A stretch of 64,000 nucleotides of DNA from the NCBI GenBank assembly GCA_943787405.1, contig CALSMH010000005.1:1-64000 (forward strand), in the 5' to 3' direction. Origin of the DNA: an uncultured Nitrosomonadaceae bacterium. GTDB lineage: Bacteria; Pseudomonadota; Gammaproteobacteria; Burkholderiales; Nitrosomonadaceae. The translations under genes and the position numbers were made by a program. The notes beneath the pieces were generated by a model. That model was not told where the DNA came from, did not search any database, and worked only from the letters and a program-made list of their open reading frames with translations. This document shows, piece by piece, positions 1 to 10,328 of this stretch. The stretch's first letter is position 1. Each line of letters opens with the position of its first letter.

Positions 1-757
1 AGATTGACATTATCTTACCAAATATTTCTTCAGCAGCCTCATCTATACCAATATAATTATTTAAAGACTTGGACATTTTATTTACACCATCAAGCCCCAC
101 TAGTAGCGGCATAGTAAGAATACATTGGGGAGGCTGATTAAAATGTTTCTGTAATTCACGTCCCACTAACAAATTAAACTTCTGATCAGTCCCCCCTAAC
201 TCTATATCTGCCTTAAGCATGACCGAATCGTAAGCTTGGATCAGTGGATACAATAACTCATGAATAGAAATAGGCTGGTTATTTTGGTACCTTTTACCAA
301 AATCATCTCGTTCCAACATGCGAGCTACAGTATAAGTTGAAGCTATTTTAAGTAAATCAGCCACATTTAATTGGCTCATCCATTTTGAATTAAATGCTAC
401 TTCTGTTTGATCAGATTTTAGTACTTTAAATACTTGGTCTGTATAAGTTTTTGCATTCTCTGCTACTTGTTCACGTGTTAAAGGAGGACGAGTAGCATTC
501 TTCCCGCTAGGGTCACCTATCATGCCGGTGAAGTCACCAATTAAGAATTGAATATGGTGACCCATATCCTGCAACTGGCGCATCTTATTAAGAAGAACTG
601 TATGGCCCAAGTGCAAATCTGGAGCAGTTGGGTCAAAACCAACTTTAATTCTTAATGGAATACCTGTTGAAAGCTTTTTCTTGAGTTCTTTTTCAACCAG
701 GAGTTCGTCACAGCCTCGCTTGATAATCTCTAGCTGCTCTTCTATATCTTTGGGCAC
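1..757 (-). CDS. tyrS: tyrosyl-tRNA synthetase, 3' part cut by window edge
   Basis: This gene charges tRNA-Tyr with tyrosine in the cytoplasm. The visible 252 codons hold the Rossmann catalytic domain of a class I synthetase: the stretch [13 protein letters not shown], which carries the HIGH-type signature, lies near residue 40, and KMSKS is encoded close to the window edge at about positions 80-95. The C-terminal RNA-binding part lies outside the window. No suitable ATG exists at the front. The start is a GTG at 757 (protein begins [12 protein letters not shown]), with a TAGGA-like ribosome site about 10 bases upstream. The sodB stop lies 8 bases upstream, so the two are probably cotranscribed. 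Family assignment is secure; the start is inferred from reading frame and spacing. Confidence 0.93.
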   Translation of the reverse strand, partial: MPKDIEEQLEIIKRGCDELLVEKELKKKLSTGIPLRIKVGFDPTAPDLHLGHTVLLNKMRQLQDMGHHIQFLIGDFTGMIGDPSGKNATRPPLTREQVAENAKTYTDQVFKVLKSDQTEVAFNSKWMSQLNVADLLKIASTYTVARMLERDDFGKRYQNNQPISIHELLYPLIQAYDSVMLKADIELGGTDQKFNLLVGRELQKHFNQPPQCILTMPLLVGLDGVNKMSKSLNNYIGIDEAAEEIFGKIMSI

Positions 758-765
758 AGTTTGTA

Positions 766-1368
766 TTATCCTAGATTATCTTCAGCAAAACCCCAGTTGA
801 TTAGTTTCTCAATTACCGCATTAACATATTCAATTCTGCGATTTTCATAATCAAGATAGTAAGCATGCTCCCATACGTCAATAACAAGAAGTGGTTTTAC
901 TCCCGTAGATAAGGGTGATTCTGCATTAGCAGTTTTAGTTACCTCAAGCTTGTCACCGTTCATTACAAGCCATGCCCAACCACTCCCAAACTGAGTCATT
1001 GCTGCAGCAGCTAATTCTTTTTTACATGAGTCCAGGTTACCAAAAGAACTCTCAATCTTTTGTTTCAGAATTAAAGGAGGCTCACCACCACCCTTCTGAG
1101 AGAGGCTATTCCAGTAAAAAGTATGATTCCAAATTTGGGCGGAATTGTTAAAAATTCCCACCTTATTAGCTTGGCCATTCGTCTTAGATATAATCTCTTC
1201 TAATGACAAGCTCGCTAGTTCTGTATCAGCTATCATTTTATTCAGGTTATCAACATAAGTTTTATGATGTTTACCATAGTGGATGCCTACCGTACGCGCT
1301 GAAATTACTGGATCTAGAGCATTCTCTACGTAAGGAAGGGGTGGTAATGTATGTGGCGTGTTACTCAT
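766..1368 (-). CDS. sodB: superoxide dismutase, iron type
   Basis: Cytoplasmic Fe superoxide dismutase converting superoxide to oxygen and hydrogen peroxide. The 200-residue length is normal for the family. The four metal ligands are visible: H30 (GIHYGKHH), H82 (WNHTFYW), D164 and H168 (DVWEHAYY). Q78 in NNSAQIWNH sits where iron-type enzymes carry the active-site glutamine; manganese enzymes place theirs elsewhere. GSGWAWL is also typical of the iron group. There is no signal peptide. The gene is followed 8 bases later by tyrS and preceded by a truncated globin, so two proteins dealing with oxygen chemistry are neighbours. Metal choice is inferred from sequence only. Confidence 0.95.
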   Translation of the reverse strand: MSNTPHTLPPLPYVENALDPVISARTVGIHYGKHHKTYVDNLNKMIADTELASLSLEEIISKTNGQANKVGIFNNSAQIWNHTFYWNSLSQKGGGEPPLILKQKIESSFGNLDSCKKELAAAAMTQFGSGWAWLVMNGDKLEVTKTANAESPLSTGVKPLLVIDVWEHAYYLDYENRRIEYVNAVIEKLINWGFAEDNLG

Positions 1369-1477
1369 TATTCTGACTCCTATATTTTGACAAATCTACT
1401 TATATTTTTCTCAAACTGAATATTACAATTAAATCTCTTAAGTAGGATACTACTAAATGCATAAAGAGCCGAGAAAG

Positions 1478-1891
1478 TTATGGGGCCTTCAGCTCTAACA
1501 AAGGCTTATTAGGGTAATGTTGCATCTGATATGCTGCCCATAACCTACTTGCAATACGATAAGCAAGTAGATTTATATGCAGCTGAAACGATTCATCATC
1601 AAGCTCTTCTGTGGTTTGTTTAAAAAGTCTCAACCATTGCTCAAACAGCTCAGGACGAAGGTTTGGTATGGCTAAATGCTTGGGCATTGGCGCCCCATTA
1701 AAACGGTTGGTGCCTAGCAAGTTGCCTGACCAGAAATCAGTCATTTGTGCAAAATGTTCTTCCCAATTAGTAACGTGGGCCTCAAAGATCGGGCCTAATG
1801 ACGGATCCTTTCTGGCCTTTTCATAAAAAGAACGGACCAACTGATCGATCTCTTTCTCAGTATATGCAGGGGAATTGGGTATAGAAGACAT
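1478..1891 (-). CDS. group III truncated haemoglobin
   Basis: A 137-residue single-domain globin of the truncated type. The order of features fits group III: an N-terminal helix with LVRSFYEKARKDPSLGPIF, the WEEHFAQMTDFWSG segment, and PMPKHLAIP, which holds the proximal haem histidine, followed by the W-rich LFEQWLRLF helix. Relatives such as Campylobacter Ctb bind oxygen or nitric oxide, and roles in NO handling or in oxygen supply at low oxygen have been proposed. The gene sits directly after nlpD, in the position where rpoS stands in many Proteobacteria. It has no signal peptide. Function beyond ligand binding cannot be read from the sequence. Confidence 0.88.
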   Translation of the reverse strand: MSSIPNSPAYTEKEIDQLVRSFYEKARKDPSLGPIFEAHVTNWEEHFAQMTDFWSGNLLGTNRFNGAPMPKHLAIPNLRPELFEQWLRLFKQTTEELDDESFQLHINLLAYRIASRLWAAYQMQHYPNKPLLELKAP

Positions 1892-1914
1892 TGGTTGCGA
1901 AATTAGCTAGTTAA

Positions 1915-2904
1915 TTAAGGTGCCGTTTCTGACGATATTCTCGGCAAATATTTTATTGGGTCTACTGGTTTTCCATTCTTTCTAATCTCAAAATGTAGCC
2001 TTACTAGCTTACTGTCAGTTTTTCCCATCTCTGCAATTACTTGCCCTCTAGAAACCGCTTGCCCCTCTTTTACTAGTAGCTTATTGTTATGTGCGTATGC
2101 ACTAAGATATGCATTATTATGCTTTATAATTATGAGCTTGCCGTAGCCCCGCAATCCAGTTCCACTGTAAACTATTTTTCCTGCAGCTGAAGCCAGAACA
2201 GGTTGTCCTGTCTTGCCTGAGATATCCATACCTTTGGTACTATTTGTGAAATGGCTTGATACTCTCCCTTTCGTGGGCCAAATCCATTTAATTCCGCCCT
2301 TATCACGAGCAGCGGCATTTAATTCAGTAGGCGTTTCATTCTTTGAATTCTTAACGGCCTCCGGAAGCGCTTCTTCGGGTGCCTTTAATTTTGCTATAGC
2401 TTGCTTCGAATATGGAAGCTTCAATGCCTTAGGCTCTGTTTTCAATTGAGTAGCAGCAGAAGTAGATTCCGAAATGGGTTGCTGTACTGTTGGCGACAAC
2501 TCCGGATCAGGAAGTGCAAAGATAGCTGGTCTATCCATTACATTAGGCGAAGACAGCCTAAGCTGTTGGCCAATATTTATAGCGCCAGGATTCTCTAGAT
2601 TATTCCATTCTGCTAAATTCTTGTAATCTATATCATAGATCTGCGCGATACTATATAGAGTATCACCCTTTTGCACGGTATGATTTCGACTACTTTCTTT
2701 AGAGTTGCTAGCTGTCTGCGGCGTTTTTTTACCAGATGAGGAGTGTCGAGTTGATACGCACCCCACTAGCAAAAGACAGATAAGAGACGAAAACAATATA
2801 AGATTGAATACAAACTTCCTATCACAAAGGGCTTGTTTGTAGTATCTAGCAACTTTTGTAGAAAATAATGCTTGATTCACCGGTTTCATCTCACCTTTCT
2901 TCAT
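1915..2904 (-). CDS. nlpD: NlpD-type lipoprotein, amidase activator (LysM + LytM)
   Basis: An envelope lipoprotein thought to activate a cell-wall amidase during daughter-cell separation. The 329 residues read: a long basic N-terminus, a hydrophobic segment ending in the lipobox LLVGC near residue 49, a LysM domain (HTVQKGDTLYSIAQIYDID) near 75-120, a Pro/Ser-rich linker, and a LytM/M23 domain near 205-325. As in Escherichia coli NlpD, the first metal-ligand motif of active M23 peptidases is degenerate (TKGMDISG, with no histidine), while YAH and LHFE remain. It is therefore probably an activator and not a peptidase. It follows pcm and surE in the usual surE-pcm-nlpD order, but no rpoS follows. 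An ATG at 2904 with an AGAAGGTG ribosome site supports the start. Confidence 0.9.
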   Translation of the reverse strand: MKKGEMKPVNQALFSTKVARYYKQALCDRKFVFNLILFSSLICLLLVGCVSTRHSSSGKKTPQTASNSKESSRNHTVQKGDTLYSIAQIYDIDYKNLAEWNNLENPGAINIGQQLRLSSPNVMDRPAIFALPDPELSPTVQQPISESTSAATQLKTEPKALKLPYSKQAIAKLKAPEEALPEAVKNSKNETPTELNAAARDKGGIKWIWPTKGRVSSHFTNSTKGMDISGKTGQPVLASAAGKIVYSGTGLRGYGKLIIIKHNNAYLSAYAHNNKLLVKEGQAVSRGQVIAEMGKTDSKLVRLHFEIRKNGKPVDPIKYLPRISSETAP

Positions 2905-2929
2905 TCACACCTTCTCTTGAAGAGATAGT

Positions 2930-3592
2930 TTAATTTTTTACGATACCAGGAAGTATTGGCACAAACCTTACTTCGTCCAAAATAGCTTCTATATAACCCT
3001 GTAAATTACGTTCGATTACACATAAGTACTGTTTCTGGCTGCCTTTTGGATAAACCATTCTACCACCTATTGCTAATTGCGCCAGCAATGCAGAAGGAAC
3101 ATGCGTAGTTGCAGCTGTCATAATAATGCCATCGAATGGCCCGACCTCAGACAAACCCTGGAGCCCATCTGCATGCTTCAATCGTACATTATTAAGACGA
3201 AATTCTCTTAAACGAGAACGGGTTCGATTTAATAAAGGACCAATACGTTCGATTGAATAAACCTCATGTGCAAGTTGAGCCAAGATAGTTGTCTGGTAAC
3301 CACAACCTGTACCAATTTCAAGAACTTTATCGAGATTCGGACCTACATTTAATAGCTCACTCATTCTCGCTACAATAAATGGACTTGAGATGGTTTGTCC
3401 AAAATTAATGGGAAGCGCGACATCATCGTAAGCACGACTTGCGAGAGCTTCCTCGACAAATAAGTGACGGGGAACGGAGTTCATTGCCGCCAGAACCACT
3501 TCATCCTCTATCTTTTGAACTCGTAAACGGTCAATCATTCGCGCGCGTGTACGCTGAGAAGTCATGCCAATGCCAGAATGATATAAACTCAA
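2930..3592 (-). CDS. pcm: protein-L-isoaspartate O-methyltransferase
   Basis: Repairs damaged proteins by methylating L-isoaspartyl residues with S-adenosylmethionine. The 220 residues carry the family pattern: [14 protein letters not shown] at the front, PRHLFV, the GQTISSPF substrate-side motif near residue 65, and the SAM-binding [10 protein letters not shown] near 92-101. The frame opens at a TTG (3592). An ATG nine codons further in (3565) is an alternative, but the preceding SGIGM is typical of betaproteobacterial homologues, so the longer form is kept. It lies 59 bases after surE and 25 bases before nlpD, in a conserved stationary-phase/maintenance cluster. Confidence 0.92.
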   Translation of the reverse strand: MSLYHSGIGMTSQRTRARMIDRLRVQKIEDEVVLAAMNSVPRHLFVEEALASRAYDDVALPINFGQTISSPFIVARMSELLNVGPNLDKVLEIGTGCGYQTTILAQLAHEVYSIERIGPLLNRTRSRLREFRLNNVRLKHADGLQGLSEVGPFDGIIMTAATTHVPSALLAQLAIGGRMVYPKGSQKQYLCVIERNLQGYIEAILDEVRFVPILPGIVKN

Positions 3593-3651
3593 ACTCAGTA
3601 TCTCTTTAGATGTTGAACTTCAAAGTATTAAATATTTCCCATCTGCGCATC

Positions 3652-4392
3652 TTATTTTAACCACTGCTTAACCGTTTCTAACTGTGTATATTGAGTCAGA
3701 TCAATTTGTAATGGCGTTAGTGAAACCATATCTTGTTGAATTGCATGAAAATCTGTATTTTCACTTGCATCCTGAACTGCGCCTGCAGCACCTACCCAGT
3801 ACACTGTTTCACCACGTGGATTCTTTGACTTGACTACTGGCTCAGCTTTATGTCTTCGCCCAAGCCGTGTAACTTCAACTCCTTTCAAATCATTATATGA
3901 AATATCAGGTACATTTATATTAAGTAGTATTGGTTCATGAAAATTATTTTCTCTAAATCGTTGCACAATATCTACTGTAACAAGTGCCGCAGTAGAGAAA
4001 TTTTTATCAGAAACATTTGCAAGAGATATAGCAAGGGAAGGTATTCCTAATAGAAATCCTTCTGTAGCAGCAGCTACCGTTCCCGAGTAAATAGTATCGT
4101 CGCCCATATTGGCACCATCGTTTATACCTGATATCACCATATCAGGTAATGTATCTAGCATGCCAGTTACTGCTAGATGCACGCAGTCTGTTGGCGTGCC
4201 GTTTACATAGTAAAAGCCATTGTGAGATTTATGCAAACTAAGGGGGCGATCTAGTGTAAGGGAGTTACTCGCACCGCTACGGTCACGCTCTGGCGCAACT
4301 ACCACTATATCTGCAATAGAAGATAGTTTCTCAGCAAGCTTTGCCAAACCTGGCGCTAAATACCCGTCGTCGTTACTGAGCAATATGCGCAT
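3652..4392 (-). CDS. surE: 5'/3'-nucleotidase SurE
   Basis: Metal-dependent phosphatase that removes phosphate from nucleoside monophosphates, linked to stationary-phase survival. The N-terminal [16 protein letters not shown] carries the paired aspartates that bind the metal. Further signatures are [14 protein letters not shown], the NGTPTDCVH segment and [21 protein letters not shown] near residues 93-115. The length of 246 residues is normal. The frame extends to a TTG two codons upstream, but the ATG at 4392 gives the usual family N-terminus. No strong ribosome site is visible. It is the first gene of the surE-pcm-nlpD run, with the tRNA-Pro gene about 105 bases upstream on the same strand. 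Confidence 0.93.
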   Translation of the reverse strand: MRILLSNDDGYLAPGLAKLAEKLSSIADIVVVAPERDRSGASNSLTLDRPLSLHKSHNGFYYVNGTPTDCVHLAVTGMLDTLPDMVISGINDGANMGDDTIYSGTVAAATEGFLLGIPSLAISLANVSDKNFSTAALVTVDIVQRFRENNFHEPILLNINVPDISYNDLKGVEVTRLGRRHKAEPVVKSKNPRGETVYWVGAAGAVQDASENTDFHAIQQDMVSLTPLQIDLTQYTQLETVKQWLK

Positions 4393-4498
4393 TTGCAAAA
4401 GGCCAATTTATTTTTAGATTATTTAGAAAATGAAACAAGCAGTTCAACTAATTCCAAATTTAATTTATACATAAAGATTGATTAATAAACCATTTGAA

Positions 4499-4575
<77 letters not shown>

Positions 4576-4668
4576 AAATTTCGGATTATAACAACAAGCC
4601 CTGATACTAGAAATCACTTTATCGTCTCAATTTTACAGAGACAGAAAACAGGAAATTGGAAACATTAT

Positions 4669-5058
4669 TCATGACCTAAGAAAAGATACAACACCTTCAA
4701 TCTCGCCTTGTAAAATTGTTAAATCTACTTTAGTAAGCTTCTCGGAAACAGAGGAATGGCTTGTTGAGCTAGATGTTGGCTCAAAGATATCTTTCTGCTC
4801 TAGTCGTCCACGCGCACCACTAATGGTAAAACCTTGTTCGTAAAGCAATTCTCGAATATGACGAATTAATAATACTTCATGGCGCTGATAATATCGACGG
4901 TTACCTCGCCGTTTAATGGAACTTAATTGTGAGAATTCTTGTTCCCAATAACGCAGCACATGTGGCTTGACACTACATAACTCACCAACTTCGCCTATGT
5001 TGAAATAACGTTTTTCCGGGATAATCGGCAAAGCACTACTAGGTAATATGTTTCCCAT
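4669..5058 (-). CDS. MerR-family transcriptional regulator
   Basis: A 129-residue DNA-binding protein with an N-terminal winged helix-turn-helix of the MerR type: [25 protein letters not shown] (residues about 18-42), then [23 protein letters not shown] and [13 protein letters not shown]. The C-terminal part is short, Ser/Thr-rich and lacks an obvious ligand-binding or cysteine cluster, so the inducer is unknown. Its reading frame overlaps the end of ihfA by 20 bases and it precedes tRNA-Pro. This ihfA-merR-tRNA-Pro arrangement is widespread in Proteobacteria, yet the target genes are generally unassigned. It is probably translationally coupled to ihfA. Confidence 0.88.
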   Translation of the reverse strand: MGNILPSSALPIIPEKRYFNIGEVGELCSVKPHVLRYWEQEFSQLSSIKRRGNRRYYQRHEVLLIRHIRELLYEQGFTISGARGRLEQKDIFEPTSSSTSHSSVSEKLTKVDLTILQGEIEGVVSFLRS

Positions 5059-5344
5059 TCTGAGTTTTTTCCACCATTGCCTTCAGTTTTTGACTGGCAT
5101 GAAAAGTTACCACACGTCGCGCTGTTATTTGAACCTCTTCTCCAGTTTTCGGGTTACGACCAGGACGTTGAGGCTTCTCACGCAACTGAAAATTTCCAAA
5201 TCCTGATAATTTTACTCCATCACCACTTTGTAATGCGGCGCGAACCTCTTCATAAAAAGAGTCGACCATGTTTTTGGCTTCGCGCTTGTTTAAGCCAACT
5301 CTCTCAAATAATAATTCTGCTAATTCCGCCTTTGTTAAGGTCAT
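5039..5344 (-). CDS. ihfA: integration host factor subunit alpha
   Basis: One half of the IHF heterodimer, a nucleoid protein that bends DNA sharply at specific sites and helps regulation, replication and recombination. The 101 residues carry the HU/IHF fold: [21 protein letters not shown] at the front, [13 protein letters not shown], and the DNA-intercalating arm [14 protein letters not shown] with its conserved proline, then [13 protein letters not shown]. The ATG at 5344 follows an unusually purine-rich ribosome site (GGGGGAGGGGAGGC on the coding strand). It lies 52 bases downstream of pheT and overlaps the MerR gene, as in the classical pheST-ihfA operon. Confidence 0.95.
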   Translation of the reverse strand: MTLTKAELAELLFERVGLNKREAKNMVDSFYEEVRAALQSGDGVKLSGFGNFQLREKPQRPGRNPKTGEEVQITARRVVTFHASQKLKAMVEKTQNGKHIT

Positions 5345-5396
5345 GCCTCCCCTCCCCCTTACGCATTAATTCTTGAATTAAATTTAGTGCCTATAT

Positions 5397-7775
5397 TTAA
5401 TTTCGGAGCTTTGCTTCAAATTTATTCTCTAGAATCTTAATTAATTTCTTAGTAACTGAATCTGCTTCCTCATCAGTTAATGTTTTTTTAGTATCTTGTA
5501 ATAACACGCGGAATGCAAGACTTTTTTTACCATTATCAACTCCATTTCCGCGATAAATATCAAACAGGGAAATATCTAGAATTATTGGAGAATTAAGGGC
5601 ACTCATACTCTGGAGCAAATAACTAACACTAATATTATCTGCTACTATCACAGCAATATCACGTCGTACGGATGGGTATTTTGGAATTTCTCCCGATTTT
5701 GACACCGTCCGCTTGGTTAAAATATCCAAATCGAGTTCAAATAAAATAACAGCCTTTGGTAGAGCTAATTCTTGCTGTAATTTAGGATGAAGCTCTCCTA
5801 TCCACCCCGCCATTTTTTTTCCTATGAAGATTTGTGACGATTTTCCGGGATGCAGTGCAGGATGAGCTGTTATTTCAAAACTTATGGTCTCCGGCCAAAA
5901 CAATGCCTCAATATCAGACTTTACATCATAAAAATCTGTATTACGCTCAGAAGAACCCCACTGCTCCGCTACAATGCCCCCATAGCATAGCCCGCCTAAT
6001 TTCTCAGATTGCACATAACAGCCCGCTTCTTTTAAAAAACAAGAACCGATTTCAAATATTCGTACTCTGCTTTGTTTGCGGTTAAGGTTAAATTTCAAAT
6101 TCGAAACGAGTCCCCCAACTAAGTTGCTACGCATTGCATTTAATTGGCTAGAAATAGGGTTCTTTAGCATTACTGGAGAAGAGTTATTTGAATAATGCCT
6201 CTCCCACTCTACATCTACAAATGAGTAATTAATTACTTCCTGGTAATCACGTGTCACACAAATTTTTCGTAATTCCATCGAGGTTCTCACTGCTTCAACA
6301 TAAGGTAATATTTTTACATTTGTATTTGGCAAACCAGCAGGAATATTATGGTAGCCATAAATACGTGCGATTTCTTCAATCAAGTCTTCCTCAATAGCTA
6401 AATCAAAACGATACGTTGGAGGCACTACATTAAATGTTGTATTTTTTACTAAAAAATCAAATTGTAGTCGTTGCAATATCTCACTTATCTTAGATAGCTC
6501 AAGCTTGACACCCAAAATACGCTGCACCCTTTCTTTACGTAAGGCAATAGATTTACGTTTCGGCAACTCCCCTTTTATTTCAGTAATTGAACCGGAATAA
6601 CCACCACAGATATCAATTATTAATCCTGTGGCCCTTTCCATAGCGGCGCGTGTGGCTCCAAAATCTACGCCACGTTCGAAGCGGTGAGCAGAGTCAGAGC
6701 TAATTCCAAGCTGAATAGGCTTTCCTGCTATTACTTTAGGTAGAAAGAATGCGCTTTCAAGAAACAAGTCAGTAGCACCAAGCTCGACCTTACTTTTGTC
6801 ACCCCCCATAATTCCGGCTAATGCCAGGGGTTTAGTTTCATCAGAAATAAGCAACATATCAGGCTGCAGTATTATTTCCTCGCCATTTAATAGCTGTAGT
6901 TTTTCACCAGAATTAGCATAGCGCACATGAATAATTCCGGAGAATTTATCAGCAATTTTTGCTATATCAAAAGCATGTAAAGGCTGACCAATTTCCAACA
7001 TCACATAATTAGTTACATCTACTACTGCATTGATCGGACGAATTCCACTTCGCTCCAGACGGCGAATCATCCAAGTTGGGGTCGATGCTCCCAAATCAAT
7101 ATTTCGTATTACTCTGCCACAATACAATGGGCATACATCTGGTTCATCTATACAAACAGTCAGGGTGTCACTATCTCTAGTTTTAACCAGACTAATTTCA
7201 GGCAGGATAAGTTTTTCAGAATAAATTGCTGCTACTTCTCGCGCTATACCCAACATTCCCAAGCAGTCAGCACGGTTAGGGGTTAAGTTTAGCGTAAAGA
7301 GTTTGTCATCAAGATCATAATAATTGCGGAAATCTTCACCAGTTGGAGCATCCTTAGGAAGTAACAACAAACCTTCAGCCTCTTCAGTTATTCCTAATTC
7401 GTTAGCTGAGCATAGCATGCCAAATGACTCTACTCCACGGACCTTAGCCCGTTTAATGATCATATTAGGAAGGCTTGCACCAATCAACGCACATGGCACC
7501 TTGGCTCCAACACTAACGTTGCTAGCTCCACATATGATTTGCAAGGGATCTTTATTTATAGATTCATCTACACTTACCTGACAGATATTTAAACGATCGG
7601 CGTTAGGGTGTTTATTTACTGCCAATATTTCAGCCACTACCACCTTATTAAATTCAGGTGCCGCAGGCTCCACAGCCTCTACTTCCAAGCCAGCCATCGT
7701 AAGAGAATGTGCTAATTCGCTGCTGGAAATTGGTGGATTCACTAAAGTACGAAGCCAGCTCTCAGGAAATTTCAT
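5397..7775 (-). CDS. pheT: phenylalanyl-tRNA synthetase beta subunit
   Basis: The large subunit of the tetrameric enzyme that charges tRNA-Phe. The 792 residues show the expected order: an N-terminal tRNA-binding (EMAP-like) domain at about 40-150 (VVVAEILAVNKHPNADRLNICQV), the B3/B4 editing module at about 210-390 (including PLHAFD, LNGEE, LALAGIMGG), B5 at about 400-470, a catalytic-like core around 480-680, and a C-terminal ferredoxin-fold anticodon-binding domain (KYPSVRRDIAVIV, then SLAFRVLLQD). All domains are complete. It follows pheS by 37 bases and ihfA follows it. Confidence 0.96.
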   Translation of the reverse strand: MKFPESWLRTLVNPPISSSELAHSLTMAGLEVEAVEPAAPEFNKVVVAEILAVNKHPNADRLNICQVSVDESINKDPLQIICGASNVSVGAKVPCALIGASLPNMIIKRAKVRGVESFGMLCSANELGITEEAEGLLLLPKDAPTGEDFRNYYDLDDKLFTLNLTPNRADCLGMLGIAREVAAIYSEKLILPEISLVKTRDSDTLTVCIDEPDVCPLYCGRVIRNIDLGASTPTWMIRRLERSGIRPINAVVDVTNYVMLEIGQPLHAFDIAKIADKFSGIIHVRYANSGEKLQLLNGEEIILQPDMLLISDETKPLALAGIMGGDKSKVELGATDLFLESAFFLPKVIAGKPIQLGISSDSAHRFERGVDFGATRAAMERATGLIIDICGGYSGSITEIKGELPKRKSIALRKERVQRILGVKLELSKISEILQRLQFDFLVKNTTFNVVPPTYRFDLAIEEDLIEEIARIYGYHNIPAGLPNTNVKILPYVEAVRTSMELRKICVTRDYQEVINYSFVDVEWERHYSNNSSPVMLKNPISSQLNAMRSNLVGGLVSNLKFNLNRKQSRVRIFEIGSCFLKEAGCYVQSEKLGGLCYGGIVAEQWGSSERNTDFYDVKSDIEALFWPETISFEITAHPALHPGKSSQIFIGKKMAGWIGELHPKLQQELALPKAVILFELDLDILTKRTVSKSGEIPKYPSVRRDIAVIVADNISVSYLLQSMSALNSPIILDISLFDIYRGNGVDNGKKSLAFRVLLQDTKKTLTDEEADSVTKKLIKILENKFEAKLRN

Positions 7776-7812
7776 AGTGATTTATTATTACAGGAAATAC
7801 ATTTTAATAATT

Positions 7813-8862
<1,050 letters not shown>

Positions 8863-8876
8863 CTATTAACTGTATA

Positions 8877-8912
8877 TAAAAGAAAAGAGGCCGAAGTTTC
8901 CTCCTAGCCCCT
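8877..8912 (-). terminator. terminator-like hairpin between rplT and pheS
   Basis: On the coding (minus) strand AGGGGCT pairs with GGCCTCT (seven pairs, two of them G-U) around a 13-nt loop, and the stem runs straight into TTTTCTTTT. This has the form of a Rho-independent terminator or attenuator. The only preceding reading frame is rplT, 24 bases upstream, so a Phe-rich leader peptide like that of Escherichia coli pheST is not visible. Partial termination reducing pheST relative to rplT is an inference. Confidence 0.45.
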
Positions 8913-8936
8913 GATTATTATTTTCCTATGACTAGG

Positions 8937-9296
8937 CTATGAAGCAAGGCTAGATTTTGCTTGCTCAACTAATTTCACGAAAGCAGGCTTATCAAAGACA
9001 GCAATATCAGCCAATACTTTTCGATCCACTTCGATTGAGGATTTCTTAAGCCCATTCATAAATACGCTATAGGATAAGCCGCATTCACGTGCCGCAGCAT
9101 TAATACGAGCTATCCAAAGGGCACGAAAAACACGCTTTTTATTACGTCGATCACGGTAAGCATATTCTCCTGCTTTCATCACCGCTTCTTTTGCGACTCG
9201 ATAAACATTCTTGCGACGCCCACGATATCCTTTTGCTTGATCCAATATCTTTTTATGACGTGCATGAGCAGTTACACCACGTTTTACTCTTGGCAT
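8937..9296 (-). CDS. rplT: 50S ribosomal protein L20
   Basis: A 119-residue basic protein that binds 23S rRNA early in 50S assembly. It starts [24 protein letters not shown] and continues with [48 protein letters not shown] and [12 protein letters not shown], all conserved along the whole length. It is 11 bases downstream of rpmI. In other bacteria L20 represses its own operon by binding the rpmI leader; whether this happens here cannot be told, although the 127-base space before rpmI could hold such a structure. Confidence 0.97.
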   Translation of the reverse strand: MPRVKRGVTAHARHKKILDQAKGYRGRRKNVYRVAKEAVMKAGEYAYRDRRNKKRVFRALWIARINAAARECGLSYSVFMNGLKKSSIEVDRKVLADIAVFDKPAFVKLVEQAKSSLAS

Positions 9297-9307
9297 GACA
9301 GTTCTCC

Positions 9308-9505
9308 TTAAGCGTAGGGTAACATAGCATGCACAGACGCTATGTCACTAAAATGAATTTCAGTAGTTCCTCTCAAATGGCGTTTAAGCTTAGTCGTCTT
9401 TTTTGTCAGAATATGACGTTTAAATGCATATGAGCGTCTGACACTACCGCCAGGCCTAACTTTAAAACGCTTAGCGGCGCCCCGCTTAGTCTTCATTTTT
9501 GGCAT
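9308..9505 (-). CDS. rpmI: 50S ribosomal protein L35
   Basis: A 65-residue basic ribosomal protein: [20 protein letters not shown] at the front, [22 protein letters not shown] in the middle. Length and sequence match the family. It has a good AGGAG ribosome site and ATG start, and lies between infC and rplT in the universal infC-rpmI-rplT order. The 127 bases between infC and this gene hold no clear terminator. They are AT-rich and may contain a promoter or an L20-binding leader, but I see no definite element. Confidence 0.96.
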   Translation of the reverse strand: MPKMKTKRGAAKRFKVRPGGSVRRSYAFKRHILTKKTTKLKRHLRGTTEIHFSDIASVHAMLPYA

Positions 9506-9632
9506 AACGTAACTCCTATTTTTTTATATGGTGCTAGGTGTCCCCTAATCGGAGTACTTTCATAACCTAAACATCACTTGTTTTTGCGAATCTTAATTAG
9601 CTTAAAATATCTATACGATCAAAAACTAAATA

Positions 9633-10301
9633 TTAAAGTTTCTCAGAAACTGCTTTATCTTCTTCCTTTAATTCTGGTTCTAAATTCTTAGTATTCTGTT
9701 TTGTGCCACCAAGCCCCCCAACCAAATTGGAGCCAACTCCCTTCGTTTCCGCTTTAATTTCTTTACTTTTGGCAACCACCACCTCTTTCTTTTTAGGCGA
9801 TAGAACCATTACCATCTGCCTACCTTCCATTCTAGGCCATTGCTCAACCACTGCGCATTCCGCCAAGTCATCTCTTACTCGTTCAAGTAAGCGCATACCA
9901 AATTCTTGATGTGCCATTTCACGCCCACGATAACGAAGAGTTACCTTAGCTTTATCTCCCTCGGCCAGAAAATTAATTAAGTTACGAAGCTTAATATTAT
10001 AGTCGCCATCATCTGTATTCGGGCGAAATTTTATTTCTTTAATCTGGACTTGTTTTTGCTTAAGTTTAGCCTCATGTTTTCTCTTACTTTCTTGATAACG
10101 GAATTTACCATAATCCATTAAACGGCATACCGGAGGTTGGGCGGTAGGAGCAATTTCCACCAGGTCTATTTCAGCTTCATCCGCCATAGATGTAGCAACT
10201 TCCAGAGTAACGACGCCTATCTGTTCTCCTTCCGTACCAATTAACCGCACTTCTGGTGCGTTAATTTCATGATTAATACGTGCCGCTTTTTCCTGAGCTA
10301 T
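9633..10301 (-). CDS. infC: translation initiation factor IF-3, likely ATA start
   Basis: IF-3 binds the 30S subunit, checks start codon pairing and prevents early 50S joining. The conserved N-domain begins [19 protein letters not shown], and the [19 protein letters not shown] linker and C-domain [18 protein letters not shown] follow. A frame limited to common starts would begin at a GTG (10250) and lose 17 conserved residues. The family N-terminus instead begins at an ATA codon at 10301, six bases after GGGGA. IF-3 genes usually use rare starts (ATT, ATC, ATA) so that IF-3 can repress its own translation. The C-terminus has an extra acidic, Gly-rich tail of about 40 residues. thrS ends 27 bases upstream. 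Confidence 0.93.
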   Translation of the reverse strand: MAQEKAARINHEINAPEVRLIGTEGEQIGVVTLEVATSMADEAEIDLVEIAPTAQPPVCRLMDYGKFRYQESKRKHEAKLKQKQVQIKEIKFRPNTDDGDYNIKLRNLINFLAEGDKAKVTLRYRGREMAHQEFGMRLLERVRDDLAECAVVEQWPRMEGRQMVMVLSPKKKEVVVAKSKEIKAETKGVGSNLVGGLGGTKQNTKNLEPELKEEDKAVSEKL

Positions 10302-10328
10302 AGTAATTCCCCGAATTTATTAAATAAA

